A DNA stretch of 64,000 bases from assembly GCA_037074615.1 (NCBI GenBank), contig CM073534.1, positions 4,646,861-4,710,860 on the forward strand, read 5' to 3'. This stretch comes from Leucaena leucocephala. Lineage: Eukaryota > Streptophyta > Magnoliopsida > Fabales > Fabaceae. The translations under genes were made by a program, and so were the position numbers. The notes beneath the pieces were generated by a model, which ran no database searches, was not told where the DNA came from, and saw only the letters and a list, made by a program, of their open reading frames with translations. Shown in pieces: positions 1-12,556 of this stretch; the stretch's first letter is position 1, and each line of letters begins with the position of its first letter.

Positions 1-1870
1 ATTTCATTTACAATTCAAATTATCATAATTCGAACATAATTACATAAGTTCCAAGGATTGCATTTTCAAAAACGCATGCCCCACAAGACTATTTCACTTC
101 AAATAATTTCATCATATATCAAAAAATAATCCATAGCATTTAAATAGTTACCTTTGGCAAAAGCTAATAAAAGTACCATAAATAAGGAACCCCGTGCTTA
201 GGTCATAATTCACTATTCAATCTACATAATTTATATAAATGTGCATCAATAAGTTATTAATTTGGCGCAATATATACTCTTAAATAAATACTTACTTTTC
301 CTTTCTAACTTTATTTTATTTAAAAATTCTCAATTTAATACAATAACTTAATTTCTCTTTCTCAATCACAACTTTATCATCTAATAACTTGAAACATAGA
401 ATTTTTTATCCAATCATCATAAAATCTCAAAATTTTCTCACTTTAATCCTGAAGAAAAATAATTACAATTTATCTATTTCTTAACTTACCATTTTGATGA
501 TAATCCTATATTGTCTTAACTTTATACCACCTTTTAAATTTATTATTTAACATCAAACTTCCCAAATCATCTAAAAATCCCAATTTTCAATCTTAAGGTT
601 TTATTCAAAATCTCCAATATTCACATTTTATCATAAAACTCAAAATCAATCTATTCAATCATTAAAACACACTCCAATAAATTAAAATAAATAATTGAAC
701 TCAAATCTAGCATACCCAATATCATAATTCATAATTTTCAAATCAAACCCTAACTTTAGTTTACTTAAATCAACCGTTAAATCCTTCAATTATACAAAAT
801 CATTAAATTATTTAATTTATAATTAACACTCAATATACTAAATTTTGAGTTTCATCGTCAATCAAATTGCTAAATAATTAATTAATTTAACTACATATAC
901 TTAAAGTTCTTAATTTTATCTCTAACTTCTAAATCTCACTCATAATATCCAAATCTTTATTTCAATATTAAATCTCATAATTTTTAGATTTCAATAACCT
1001 ATTTGAACAATCAATTAACCCACAATTATTTGATTTGATCAAAATTCCCAATTTCTATAATTTAGGGTCCTAACAAAAATACTTATTTTCAATTTATAAG
1101 CTCTAGCCATAATCTAAACTAATTAAATATCAATTATACCTCTAACAAATATAGCTCAATCATTAAACTCAAATTTAATTAATAAAATTATCATATTAAA
1201 TTATCTATACACTCTAACATTTAAACTCTAACCCCAAATATCTTAAATAATATAATAGATAAATTCTAAATCGATTGAATATAAATATTTACTCACCTTT
1301 ACAATCATATAGTGCTCATTTGTTAAAAATCTATACTTATCAAAATTTTAATCTTCAAACTTGTTTTACTTTCACTAGACATTATATTTCTAAATAGATC
1401 TTTTGGTATAGAAAAATAATTAAGAAATAACTATAGTAATTGAAAAATTTTATGAGAATAAACTAAAGCTCAAAAGATATGATATTCAGGAAAAGGAGTG
1501 TTGGATGATAGAAATAGCATAGGAACAAGAAGAAGAAGAAGAGGAAATGAACACGATTCCTTTGGGCGTGTGGGTAATACTAAAAAAATGTAGGCCCCAC
1601 TTTCCTTTTCTCCTTTTCTTTTAATATTATATATATATTCCCACCAGAAGGCACGGTCAGCTTCTTTCTTTTCTTTTGTTGTTGCTTTTTTATCTTCCTC
1701 CTCCCTTTCTTTTGTTTTTATTTTTTTAACTTTTAATAGAAATAATATATTTATTTTGTTATACTTTATATAAATTCTCTTAGCTTAAGTAATTAAATAA
1801 AAATTTTATCTACTAGGAATTAGTTCCTTCAAATCCTACTTGAATTCTAAAATAAAAATTAGAATGTTAC
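1..1870. repeat. Unclassified AT-rich repeat, possible LTR fragment
   Basis: This stretch is very AT-rich and has no convincing ORF. It holds a purine run of GAA units near 1528-1550 and a TATATATATA stretch near 1630. It ends at 1870 in GAATGTTACA, which resembles the GGATGTTACA end of the 3.5-kb LTR at 26370-29890, so it may be the right part of another LTR whose start lies outside the window. No TSD can be tested. The LTR reading is inference. Confidence 0.3.
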
Positions 1871-3506
1871 ACTCATAGCTTCCTAATGAGCAAAACTGTT
1901 TGGTAAATAGTAGAAATATGGGGTAATAATCTGGCTCTTAATGCCTCTAGTTTAAACCCAAGAGATATTAGTTCATAGTCTATAGGACAACTAGCATGTC
2001 TATGTACCAAGTATTATCGGTTTAGATATAGTTCATAGTCCATATGACTACTAGATACAATAGTTATATCTATGTGTGCAAGTTAGCTAATGGTGTTTCT
2101 TTTACATATGTGAGGGATTGTTGGAAGTATTGTAAATATTGTGTAAATGTGTGTTAAAGAAAGAAGTATCTTTCTGATATGACTCTTGGGTCTTAAAGAC
2201 ATTTGTCTAAAAAGTGTCATTTTATAGTCTATAAAAAGGGATTGTTAACAAAAAATTAAAATAGATGATTGTTGATATCTTTCTCTTTTTACATATTTTA
2301 TCCCGATAAGTTCTACCATCTTTCACTAGTTTTGTGATCCTGTATCCATGCAGGAAGAAATCGTTTAATCCTAGAGAGTGTAGTTTCATAATTTACTAAG
2401 GGGTTATGGAATATCTCTTAAAGACTATGTTCTCCACTGTGACTCGAATTATATACTTTGTTATTTTATAGATTTTGTCAAGAGATATTGCCTGCATATT
2501 TTGTGGTGAATGATGAGATGGCAAAGGTCATAAACTGGGATTCATCATCGACACGTGTGCAAATAAATCATTTAATCCTGGGTTTTTATGCGTGTTTTAT
2601 CTAATGCTCAATTTATGTTGATAGAGTTTCTTTCCTTGTAAATCTAACGTCACTCAAAGCAAGGATATTGGGTGGTGTTTCCTGAATTACAATTAGATGT
2701 TGCTATTAGGAAAGGAAGGAAGGAACTACTTAGTAATATGGCAATAAAAATTGTTTTCTCGGTTCATCAAGTCTAATAAGGTTAGTATGTGAGGGAAATA
2801 GAGGTCTACATGCACGGTTTTAATTTTTAGCTGCGTACCATTCAGGCGATTTTGTTCATGGGTGTTTATGAAACGATGTCTTGGGTTTCATAACCCTCTT
2901 TGCATAATGCCATGTGATTGGGTTTTGAGTTATATTTCATTTTTCATTAATATGATAATCATTTCATTGCCTCTAATGGGTTTCAATACATTATTGTTTT
3001 GTTTAAAATCATTTGGGTGTTGGTTGTGTAAATGCTTATTTGAGTTTTATGCCTCAAATGTTTTACATCATGGTAATTGATTATCATAGTTATTAAAATG
3101 TTGTTAATATATGAGATAACAATTCTAATTAAACTAGAATGGAAGAGAATTATATGGTATGAAATTTTAATTAGAATTATTATTGAGAACTTATTGAGAT
3201 ATAATTTAAGATTTAAAATTATGAGGGCGCCTAAGATGTGAGATACCTATTATGTGTTATGATTCAAATTAATTAAGTGGTGGCTTTGTTATTTGTTTTT
3301 GTGTGCAATTTCTTTGAATTGCTAGAAACAAGCATTATGTGGGTATAAAAATTTTATGATTATAAAATATGTTTAATTTTTATGATATTATTATTTATGG
3401 GTATATATTTATCATATTGATATGTATATCAAAATTTGATTTTTAGAACTATTATGTAAATATTTCTTATGATGCTAACTATTATTTACAGTTTCAATTT
3501 TCAGGT
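1871..3506. other. Left flank of the outer retrotransposon, no gene seen
   Basis: This is non-coding sequence on the left of the outer element. It has a 72-codon open frame at 2862-3080 with no recognisable domain, which I do not call a gene. Part of it (2832-2904) recurs in the right flank after 63793, so the host sequence of the outer element is itself repetitive. Confidence 0.4.
2832..2904. repeat. Short repeat shared with the right flank
   Basis: The segment contains ACCATTCAGG, then TTTATGAAACG and GGGTTTCATAACCCTC. The same order of matches occurs at 63793-63906 with about 40-60 extra bases in the middle. TTATGAAAC and GTTTCATAA form a short inverted repeat. Confidence 0.6.
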
Positions 3507-3511
3507 GTGTG
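3507..3511. repeat. Target-site duplication (left) of the outer element, GTGTG
   Basis: GTGTG immediately precedes the LTR terminus TGAGAACTG. It matches the five bases that follow the right LTR at 63788-63792. A 5-bp TSD is the norm for LTR retrotransposons. GTGTG is low-complexity, so alone it is modest evidence. Confidence 0.75.
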
Positions 3512-3615
3512 TGAGAACTGTCATTTTAATTAACAAAAGAACTAAGCTAACCAATAGAAGAGTGAAGCTAACCTAGGTTGATTCACAAGGAGTCTAAATG
3601 TATGTTAAAGTACCT

Positions 3616-3671
3616 AATTAATCTAATGAATCACAAATTAACAAATTAATCTAATGAATCACAAATTAACA
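3616..3671. repeat. Two-copy 28-bp tandem duplication in the 3' LTR
   Basis: A 28-bp unit containing ATCTAATGAATCACAAATTA occurs twice in direct succession. The other family II LTR has one copy at the matching place (about 62366-62405), so the duplication is private to this LTR. Confidence 0.8.
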
Positions 3672-3733
3672 AATTAATCAGATGATTTATGAGATAAGAT
3701 ATTGACTAAATTTTGAATATAAATCCTATTATA

Positions 3734-5633
3734 TGTAAGGAATTGGAAGGCACGCAGCGGAAATTAATTTTAAAATTTTCCATTCCTTGCCAGGATCTGC
3801 CGTATGTGTTTAAGTCAAATGGAAAGAATCATTACCCTTAGTGTTGCTCAGCGAATTTCACAGCTTCTCTACGTGGGTGGTGATCTCTTTCTGATCGCAA
3901 GAAATCGACGGAGTGTTCCTCAGCGACCTTCACAGATTCTCTCCGCGGACGGTGGTCTCTTTCCGATCACAAGAAGTCGACGCCTTAGGTCGGCTTCCTC
4001 TACTGGTATCCACACGAACAGCGTTCCAACCACGAACGACGTGCTAGCGTCTCCTGCCCCTCCAAGGCTTTCACAAGTCTCCGTCTCTATTTCGGCAGTT
4101 TCTTGTCTGCAAACCTTTTGCAGATTCCGTTCGGCCTTTTGTGTTATGTATTATTTTCAAACGTAGCTCCTCCAATCAGATATAGAGGATGCTATGCGTT
4201 CTTCCACTTAACCTAATTGGATTTTGGAGTTAATCTTATATTAATTCCAAATTGATACAATATCATATATTGTATAATTTTATAAGAAACTAATTAAATA
4301 AAATAATATTAAATCCGTCCCACAGATTTAATTACCTATTTATTTAACTTTAAATAAAGATGAGACTGAGTTATATTTGATTTATTCCCATAAATCAAAT
4401 TTGAGATATCCTATCAATTTGAATTTCAAATTCAAACGTGATAGGGATTTAATTTATCCTTATAAATTAAATCTTATAAATATCTCTTATATGAGATATC
4501 CTATCAATTTGAATTTCGAATTTCAAACGTGATAGAGATTTAATTTATCCTTATAAATTAAATCTTATAAATATCTCTTATATGAGATATCCTATCAATT
4601 TGAATTTCGAATTTCAAACGTGATAGAGATTTAATTTATCCTTATAAATTAAATCTCATATATCTCATATATATAATATATATACGAATTTATATATATA
4701 CTAATATAAATATAAATAAATATATATATCCACCCTGGATCATTCATTGAAACTAGACATGTCTTAGATTCAATGAATCTGGACATCATAGCTCGTGTTG
4801 GGCTATTTTGTGTGCGACCCTGTAGGCCCATATGAAGTTGGCAGTGGGCCATTTGCTATACTAGCCCACAAGTCGCAAGCGGTCTCTAGCAAGACATAAC
4901 AACTACCCAAATCATATGAGGATCGATAAACGATGTAACCTTTTATACAACCATATCATGTCCCTTCTGTCACGCGATATTTTGGTCATGGATGAGGCAT
5001 GGATAATGTCATTCTCCTATTCCTGACCGTTACTTTCTCGATCCCTGAGTAGTCTGACTATAGAAATGGAACTACCTTTCCATTACAGTATGGCCATACA
5101 TTTCTCAGACTCACTCATCGAGGGGCCCAGTAATATCTCTCTACGAATGTGAGGGACAAATTCCATCTTGACCATTCACATTCCTCCGCATGAAAAACCA
5201 CTAAGCCCGAACATAGTCTTTATGATCACTCGGTCAAAAGTGACTTTTGACTAGGTCAAAGCTGAGCGTTTTGTCATGTAGGAATCCATGATGATCTCAG
5301 GTCAAAGGGCATATTGACATGGTTTGTATATGAGAGAAGCTTATGACGTTACCCATGCAGTTCTCTCATAGCGGGTCGGTCCAACACCCTGTACTCTTAC
5401 ATGTGCTTATGACTTTGATTTATATCTCTATACATCTTCAAAGTCATACTGGTCTTATTTCATCTGTGCTCCCACATAGATGATCGACCAGGGACATTTA
5501 GGATAATATCATGAATTATCCAAGGATGGTCATCATAGTAAACATGCAAATAATATGATAACTCAATTAATAAATTCATAAATCAATAATGTTCATAAGA
5601 CAATGATTGGCCCCTAGGGCACGATTTCCAACA
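3734..5633 (-). mobile_element. Solo LTR A, Ty1/copia Angela/BARE-like (family III)
   Basis: This 1.9-kb solo LTR is flanked by a perfect TSD TTATA (3729-3733 and 5634-5638). The empty site can be read in the other outer LTR near 62446, where the flanks are joined. On the minus strand it starts TGTTGGAAATCGTGCCC, very like the TGTTGGAAATATGCCC start known from BARE-1/Angela LTRs, and it ends CCTTACA. It contains about three copies of a 90-bp AT-rich tandem repeat (about 4402-4665) and a TATAAAAGG box on the minus strand (4940-4950). A 120-codon frame at 3804-4166 is antisense to the LTR and I do not call it a gene. There is no internal region, so LTR-LTR recombination removed it. Confidence 0.9.
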
Positions 5634-6338
5634 TTATATTGTTTATGATTTTAGGTGTTTGTGATGATGAAATATATCAATGACAAGTATGTTCCCTTAG
5701 AGATTACCTTACATTCATTATCCATAAAGTATCAGAAGTTAATTAGTTAAAATTATAATGTATTAGCTACCAACTTGCTAGATAAATCTCACTCAAAGCT
5801 ACAACTCGCAGACATTGAATAGAGAAATATAAATCATTCAACTCAAGAGATAGAAGAAGATGAATTAAATAGATATAACTGTACTTTGTTATCGGATTAC
5901 TCTAATTAAATATAACCATGTCCAACTAGTTAAAGGATAAGAATCAATTAAAGCATTAATTATGTAGAACTAGGAAATCTAACTCGGTTCACTAATTATT
6001 AGTAATCTACTAACTCTAATTGAATAAATAAAGCTAGAATTAAATACATCAACTATATACAATCAAATCTAGATTAAAGACACAATAAACTCCCTATTTA
6101 GATCAAGGATTATGTTTCAGCATCATCTCCAAGAGAGCATAATGCATCTAGCCTTACATTGATGTTAAAACCTCAACAGCAGCAGTAACAGATCAATAGT
6201 CATGGTGAATGTTGAAGGAGAAGTTGAAGATGGAGATAGAAACTTCCTTTGGTTCTATTGCTTAGAACTAAGAAAAGTTATAGATGAAAGAGAGAGAATG
6301 GAGCTGGAGAGAGATGTCAAATGTATGGCGTGAGGATA

Positions 6339-9300
6339 CTATTTACGCTACTGTTCATTTGGTAATTCTAGAACATACACCCAACTTTGAAAGTTCATAA
6401 TTAAATGTAAAAAAATTGAAATTGGTTGTTTTCAATTTCTAACGGAAGCCCATTCATTAAAATTTGAAGGAAAAATATAAAACTGAGGTTTCATTATCCC
6501 AATGAAATTAGTTTATTTGTTGAAAAACACTGTTCATTTGGTAAAATCTAGAAGTTCCAGTTTCTTTGCTTTAATTTCAAAAATTCATTTATCTTTCATT
6601 ACTTGTCCAAATGAACTGTGTTACCTATATATTTAAAGCTCTAGACGTGATATTTAAGTTCACAAAATTTCATGGAAAAAATCGTTCATTTACTATATGA
6701 AATTAACATCAGAATGTTACTACCACCAGTTACTTATTTGATCTTAGTTCCAGATTTTAACTTCAACTTGGAAAAATCATAACAAATCGAATACTTAACC
6801 AATTGAGAAATTATTGGTTTTCATTTAAATCTATGTACCTTAGTTATTATCATACCAAATTTCAAGATCAAAATCGTTGGCTTAGGCATCATAATCATCG
6901 TCACAATGTCACAGCCTCAGGATACAACTACATGATCATACACTATGCACATCATCACATTTTTCCATAGTGTCAAGTAAGCAATATAAATTATTATTAT
7001 ACAAGATCATCCATCTATGTTTACCCTTTTTTCCTTGTGAGGTTTTAGCACCTATGACATGGTTATGCATATGGAAAGAATGAGATTTCATGAAAATCAC
7101 AATAGCAAGGCATACAAACTATAATATCAAGCATGATTAATTGGATGCTTAACATGTTATCATGAGATGGGAGCTACCTCATAATGGTACATAAGCAAAC
7201 TCTAACATGCATATTGTCATGACATTAGTTTCAAATAGTTGCAATCATTCATACTTCATCATAAACATGATGGCATAATCTCAAGCTCAACCAAACACCA
7301 TAATCAATAAGCAAACATACAATCAAGCAAACATGAAATTATAGTTAGGTATTCTTGCTACATCTTTAGCTATCCTTGTCAAAGTCTTCTTGAGATGATT
7401 TACTTCCTTCACAAATATCAAAACCTAGCCATTACAAAGTAATATCAAGTTACAACTCAACTTGAAAACAATTCCAAAATGAGGTTTTCACTAACTTCCA
7501 TTCTTTTCCCATTTTATGTTTCATACTTCCATCTTTCTAAAAAAACTCTCATGGTTCATTTCCACATAATTTTTCATGTAGAATCTAAATATGAAACCAG
7601 AATTTCCAAAAGCAAAACACATCATAAATTGCTGCTCTTGTTCGAAGTGAAACCCTTGATTTTCCAAAATTCACATTTTGATTCCAATGCGTCTAATACT
7701 TGTTCTCCTACTTTATCCCCACATAATTTTCCATTTTAAACTCATTAGAAGCATCAAAATCATGAAATTCCAACATATGAACAGTTTCATGTATAGTAAA
7801 AGCCATGAACACAAACTTCTAACTACATGCATACTTGGATTTTCAAGCTTATACCACTTGATTCTAGCTTGTTTAAACTTGTCTAAACTATCCATAGCAT
7901 AAAACTCATATTCTTTTCACATGTGGAAAGCAATTACAGCAGAAACCTCAAGGGAAATATGGCACAAAATCTCCTTAAAATCAAGAGCTAACTTGCTAGA
8001 ATAAAGCTCAAGAACAAGGGAGATAATTATCTTGATTATTGCTTCAAGTTGTGTGCTTCTTTCTTGGTTCAATGGAAATTTTGCAAGAGTTTCCCTAAGG
8101 TTTCCAAAGCTGCTGAATGAAGTCTAAAATGAGGGGGTATTTATAGATAAATTTGGGTGGAAATGGATGGCCAAGATTGATTTGGTTACTATTTGATCTA
8201 ATGGTCCATATTCATTCTTGAAACAAGCGTGCCCTAGAAGCCACAATCTTGACACCATGCATGACATCACACAAGGAAATGTTTGGCTACAAAAAGGTAA
8301 ATATACTAATAGGAAAAATTTTAGTCTAGTTCGGTACCGATCGGAGCAGTTTCACAAAAACCAGACTGTTTTATGTTCCTAATTTTTATAATATTCCAGG
8401 ATATGTATTCTATCCTGGAAACCAGTGCTAGGTTTCTCATACCATTGACATTGTTAGACTGAGTATTTATTTGCCATCCATCCCTTGGGAAATGACCAAA
8501 ATACCCTTGGTGTCATTTTTTGTACTATATTAACCCTAAGGGCATAATTGTCATTTTACCCCTCTTTGTATTGCCTCAAAGTATATACTGGCTCTAACTA
8601 ATCATATTTATACTATATGGGATGTTTCTAGCCTATCCAAAATGACCAAAATGTCCTCCATCTATCTCTAGTACAATCTGACTACACAGGCATTTTCATA
8701 ATTTCACACTTTTCCAGGGTTGTTCTGGACTTTGGCCCACTTAACTATCCAGTCACCCTACTGGGCCTATGGTGGCACCATTTGGGCCTTTGTATGGGCT
8801 CATTACCTTTTTTCCCAATTCCAAAGAAACCTCTCCTGACAATATTTATTGGGTACTTTATTCCACCGTAAAATCCCGTAAGAATTCTATAGGATTCCTT
8901 TTCTACTTTGTCAGTTTTATAAATTCTTATATTAAATATAGGAATTTACTGTAAGGTTTCATCTAATTCTGAGGTCTGAAAAATACTATAATAATTCCTT
9001 TTGACTTCAGGAATTTATATCAATTAATCAGGACCTTAAATCAAAATTATGTATTTCGTTAAACTGACTGGAATAAGTTTGTCTATCTACTGGTAAAATT
9101 TGGGTCTAATATGATTCTGGGCATTTTTTAGCCTTTTTGGTTCAACTTTCTCATAATTACATTTAGGTCCCTAAACTTTTGATAATTACCACTTGTGGCC
9201 CAACTTTTGTTTCTACCTTAACTTTTTGCCTTCAACCTTTTCTAATTTTCATTTAGGTCCCTAAACTTTACTTAGTTAATAATCCCTCTCTTTCCTTTTT

Positions 9301-9388
9301 TAATCTGATACAGTTTATTCCAAGAATCTCATGTCAATTTCATATAAACTGTACATATACATTAGATAAGAAAATTGGGGATATGACA
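6339..9388 (-). mobile_element. Truncated 3-kb LTR, relative of the LTR at 26370-29890
   Basis: This segment is absent from the other outer LTR, where TGAGGAT (near 63125) continues directly. Its right edge GGATATGACA is the reverse complement of the start of the LTR at 26370. A TATTTATA box at 8139-8146 with adjacent GAGGGGG mirrors TATAAATACCCCC at 27838. About 100 bp of the opposite terminus is missing and about 50 bp of the host LTR is gone at the right edge, so no TSD survives. ORFs at 7479-7902 lie in repeat sequence and are not called genes. Confidence 0.75.
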
Positions 9389-10008
9389 GCGTGTAAGAGA
9401 GGATGGAGTGGAGTAAGTGAAAGAGTATGATCTGAAGGGAATAGAGATAGAAGCAAAGCATGTGTGTTAGCTATGGAATGATGATATGATATGTGCATAT
9501 GATGTGAATATATAGTAGTGTGGAATAAGTAACTTCATATCTGAATTGGACTCCCTCTAGTAGTCAGCACATGCTCAATCTATTACAGTGCATGTGTGAA
9601 CTTCCCCACTTGCTTCTGCTATTAGCTTTTTCATGTTGTCGATAAGTAAATCTGTTTTGCATGGATTCAGATCTTCATTGTGTTTCCTCAATATGTACAT
9701 GAATGAAAACCTCCCTTCCAGCATGTGATTATGTTGGTCCACTTGTTCAATTCAGCACATGCTTAAATCTTCTCTTGTCCAGTTGTCAATTAACCTCTAT
9801 CTAATATATTGATTGGTTACTGCATTACTGTAATGAAAATTTAATAGATTATTTATCCAATTAATCACTAAAATCATATCAATTAATTTCCACTTGTTCT
9901 ATTTTTATTTTATTTATTAGTTACTCAACATATTGATAAATGGGGATAAAAATCAATAATAAAACTCTCTTTAAGCACATTAAAATCAATACTAACAAGA
10001 GTTTATCA

Positions 10009-10023
10009 ATTCCCCCACACTTA
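10009..10023 (-). promoter_or_regulatory. Polypurine tract of the outer element
   Basis: On the minus strand TAAGTGTGGGGGAAT lies directly before the LTR terminus TGATAAACTC. This is the expected plus-strand primer site for reverse transcription and marks the left LTR as 3'. Confidence 0.85.
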
Positions 10024-10955
10024 ATTTTTACACTCTGAGCAAAATTATGGATCAAAATTGAAATTCAAACACACATGTTCAGCAAAGTTGGCAAACAGAT
10101 TTATCATTAGTACTTGCATTCATCAATATTTTCCTTCAATTGGCAATAGTCCAAACTAACCTCATATCAATCAAAGACTATAACTCATGCAATTAAATCA
10201 TAGTAAGCAACTATGTGAGATTTCCTCACAAGGTGTAGTGTTTCACTCATTCTCTTATCCAAATAATTTCACTCAATCATCTAGCTTAGGCTTCCCATAG
10301 GTTTGTAACCATCCTACATCACTACAACTGCATGCCACCAGGGTTGTGAATCAAAGGGTATTTATTAGATTGCAATATTGGAAAGGCTAAGTATGAAATA
10401 GAAATGCATGCCAATGATTAATGAAATACTGCACATGATCTTACTTCTTCAAGCTATTTCAACACTTAATGATAATTTGAACCGTGCAACTGCAAAAAGT
10501 ATCATTCATAAGCTAACTTCCTTTCATTGAATATCATATCTTGTCAACTGGACTATCTCTTTTTTTCTCTTTTCTTTCTTCCTTCTTTTTTTCCTTTCTT
10601 CGTACTCTTTATTTCACAATTAATGAATGATATAATTGTTGTGCAACTTAACAATTATTTCACAATTAAATACTTACTACAATAACAAATATCTTGTACA
10701 ACATTCATTAATCAATGATATCATTTTAAAGGAAAGTGAAGGTTCCAAATAGGTGTAAGCAAAGGATTTAATTTGTATGTGGCTACTGTTTGGTCAAAAG
10801 GGTATTGAAAGAAAATCCCTTATCATATTCACAACTCCAAGAAGCTAATGTGGTTTTGAATCAAGGATTAAAATAAGTTCTACAAAGTTACCAAACTAGA
10901 TGGTGTCGCCCAATATAAATGAGTATATGTTGAAGGCAAAAATTCTTCCATCTGG
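10024..10955 (-). other. 3' untranslated region of the outer element, part 1
   Basis: This is non-coding sequence between PPT and coding relics, continued at 30144 after element alpha. It contains a long pyrimidine run (about 10557-10610), purine-rich on the element's sense strand. The segments around 10040-10260 resemble units inside the solo LTR at 12557-14978. No gene is seen. Confidence 0.6.
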
Positions 10956-10960
10956 CGTAC

Positions 10961-12462
10961 TGATTTGCATGGGCTGTCATCATCCTATGCATCAAAATAA
11001 AATTAATTGCACCTTATTAATGTAGTAAAAAGCACAACCTTATCGTTCTTCTTGAGGAACTTTTTTTATTGTAAACCTAGTAAACGGGTGACAAAACCAT
11101 TAAAAACCTGAGTGAAAGTAAAATCTGGTTTTTGGGTTTGATTGATTTTTGAAGTAATAAAATAAGGGTGCAGTAAAGTAAATATTTTTGTATTTTTGAT
11201 TAAGTTGGAAAATGAGTAGATTTTGAAAGGAATGTGTTGAGATAGACTCTTGATGATGGAAAACTATCTATCCTTGCTCTTAATATGATATGGGGTTTTA
11301 AAATCACTAATTCTTAAAAGAAACCTTAATCAATCGATTAAGTCCAGAACATTAACATTCCTTAAACTCCTTTAATGAAAGCTAGCTTAAAATCTCTTAA
11401 TGAACTATTAAAAGCCACTTAGCGTGCAATTTAAATCATATGATGTAGAAGCCTTCAAATGATCATCGATCGATGACCATAGATTTCAAGCAATCGATTT
11501 AGTTAGTAACAATCATTGATAAAAACCCAATTATCCAGAAATCAAAACTGAAATATTCATATTAAACCAATATCCAAATCATCCAAATTCAATTACAAAA
11601 CTTAATCTTAGAATAATCCATCGATATCCAATGCTTACTCATAAAATCCAAACCCTAAATCTAGGAATCCCAAAAACATAAGAAAGGTGAGATTAAAATA
11701 GAAAACTCCCCATGTGAACTACAGTCTATGAGCTCAAGATAAGTGATCCATTACCAAGAGACTAAAAATTTATCCTCTCATGACTCCTACTGTGCCGCAA
11801 TTGTTGTCTAGATATGATACCATGAAGAAAGTAGAAAGAGGCGATGGATTAATGATGTAGAAGTGTGAGATTCTATGGAAAGGTTCATAAAGATGGAAAA
11901 TGAGTGTGTAGGTTGTAGAGAAGGTATAGAGAGGATTCGAGTACTATTTCTTAGCCTAATTAGGTCTAAAAACCAATCCCCTGTGTCTGCAGCTTGTTCT
12001 TCCTTTTATTCCCGCATGACCTAATTCAAAATGTGCAGCTTTAGCGATTGTATCTTTTAGTCATGACCAGATCCACATTTTGGTCACGACCTGTAAAAAC
12101 AGAGAACTTCCTAGAAGAAATTAGGTCGCAACCTTTGGATACTTTGGTAGCGACTAAAAAGCACAGAGGCGTGATCTGATTTTCTTAGTCTTGTGATTTC
12201 TTTATGCTCAAATTAGTCCTTGGTTCTCCCACAAAATACCTGTAATTCAAAACCCAAGTTCACTGTAAAAGTCCAAATCAGTAGAGGATAATATTTATGC
12301 AGTTTGGAAGAGTTAATTTACCATTTTACCCTTTAATTAGCACATTGCCAAGCACAATCATGTATTACCACAAAAGCACAAATACAGGCATAAAATAAAT
12401 GGTAAAGTTGTAATAAGACCTTAAAAATGTCATAGAAACCATACACAATTTGTGTCTTATCA
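10961..12462 (-). repeat. 3' LTR of element alpha
   Basis: The 1502-bp LTR reads TGATTTGCATGG ... GTGTCTTATCA on the plus strand. It matches the LTR at 25117-30138 (minus its insertion) over its length, with differences at roughly one base in twenty by eye in the first 400 bp. It includes two pairs of the GTCGCGAC-type palindrome (12060/12083 and 12125/12147). Confidence 0.9.
12060..12154. repeat. Paired GTCGCGAC-type palindromes inside LTR I
   Basis: Four decayed copies of GTCGCGAC start at 12060 (GTCATGAC), 12083 (GTCACGAC), 12125 (GTCGCAAC) and 12147 (GTAGCGAC). They form two pairs with start-to-start offsets of 23 and 22 bp. The same arrangement is in the other family I LTRs (for example about 26215-26310, 33930-34025 and 59935-60025). 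Confidence 0.8.
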
Positions 12463-12476
12463 ATTCCCCCATACTT
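12463..12476 (-). promoter_or_regulatory. Polypurine tract of element alpha
   Basis: AAGTATGGGGGAAT on the minus strand abuts the LTR start TGATAAGAC. Equivalent tracts are at 34325 (beta) and, decayed, at 45212 (gamma). Confidence 0.85.
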
Positions 12477-12556
12477 GAACCTTTGTACTCCTGGATAAAG
12501 ACATGAAGTACACCTAAGCTAAAGCTAATAAATTCAAGGTAATAACACAACCACAG

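Larger units (their letters stand above)
3512..10008 (-). repeat. 3' LTR of the outer family II element (with two insertions inside)
   Basis: It starts TGAGAACTG and ends GAGTTTATCA, matching the right LTR (TGATGATCA ... GAGTTTATCA). It is interrupted by solo LTR A (3734-5633) and by a 3-kb LTR fragment (6339-9388). After removing these, about 1.55 kb remains, colinear with the 1527-bp LTR at 62261-63787. A PPT follows at 10009, so this is the 3' LTR on the minus strand. Confidence 0.85.

Noticed and set aside
2862..3080. 72-codon hydrophobic open frame in the left flank
   Set aside because: It has no recognisable domain, its surroundings are AT-rich, and it overlaps the short repeat shared with the right flank. 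It is not distinguishable from chance.
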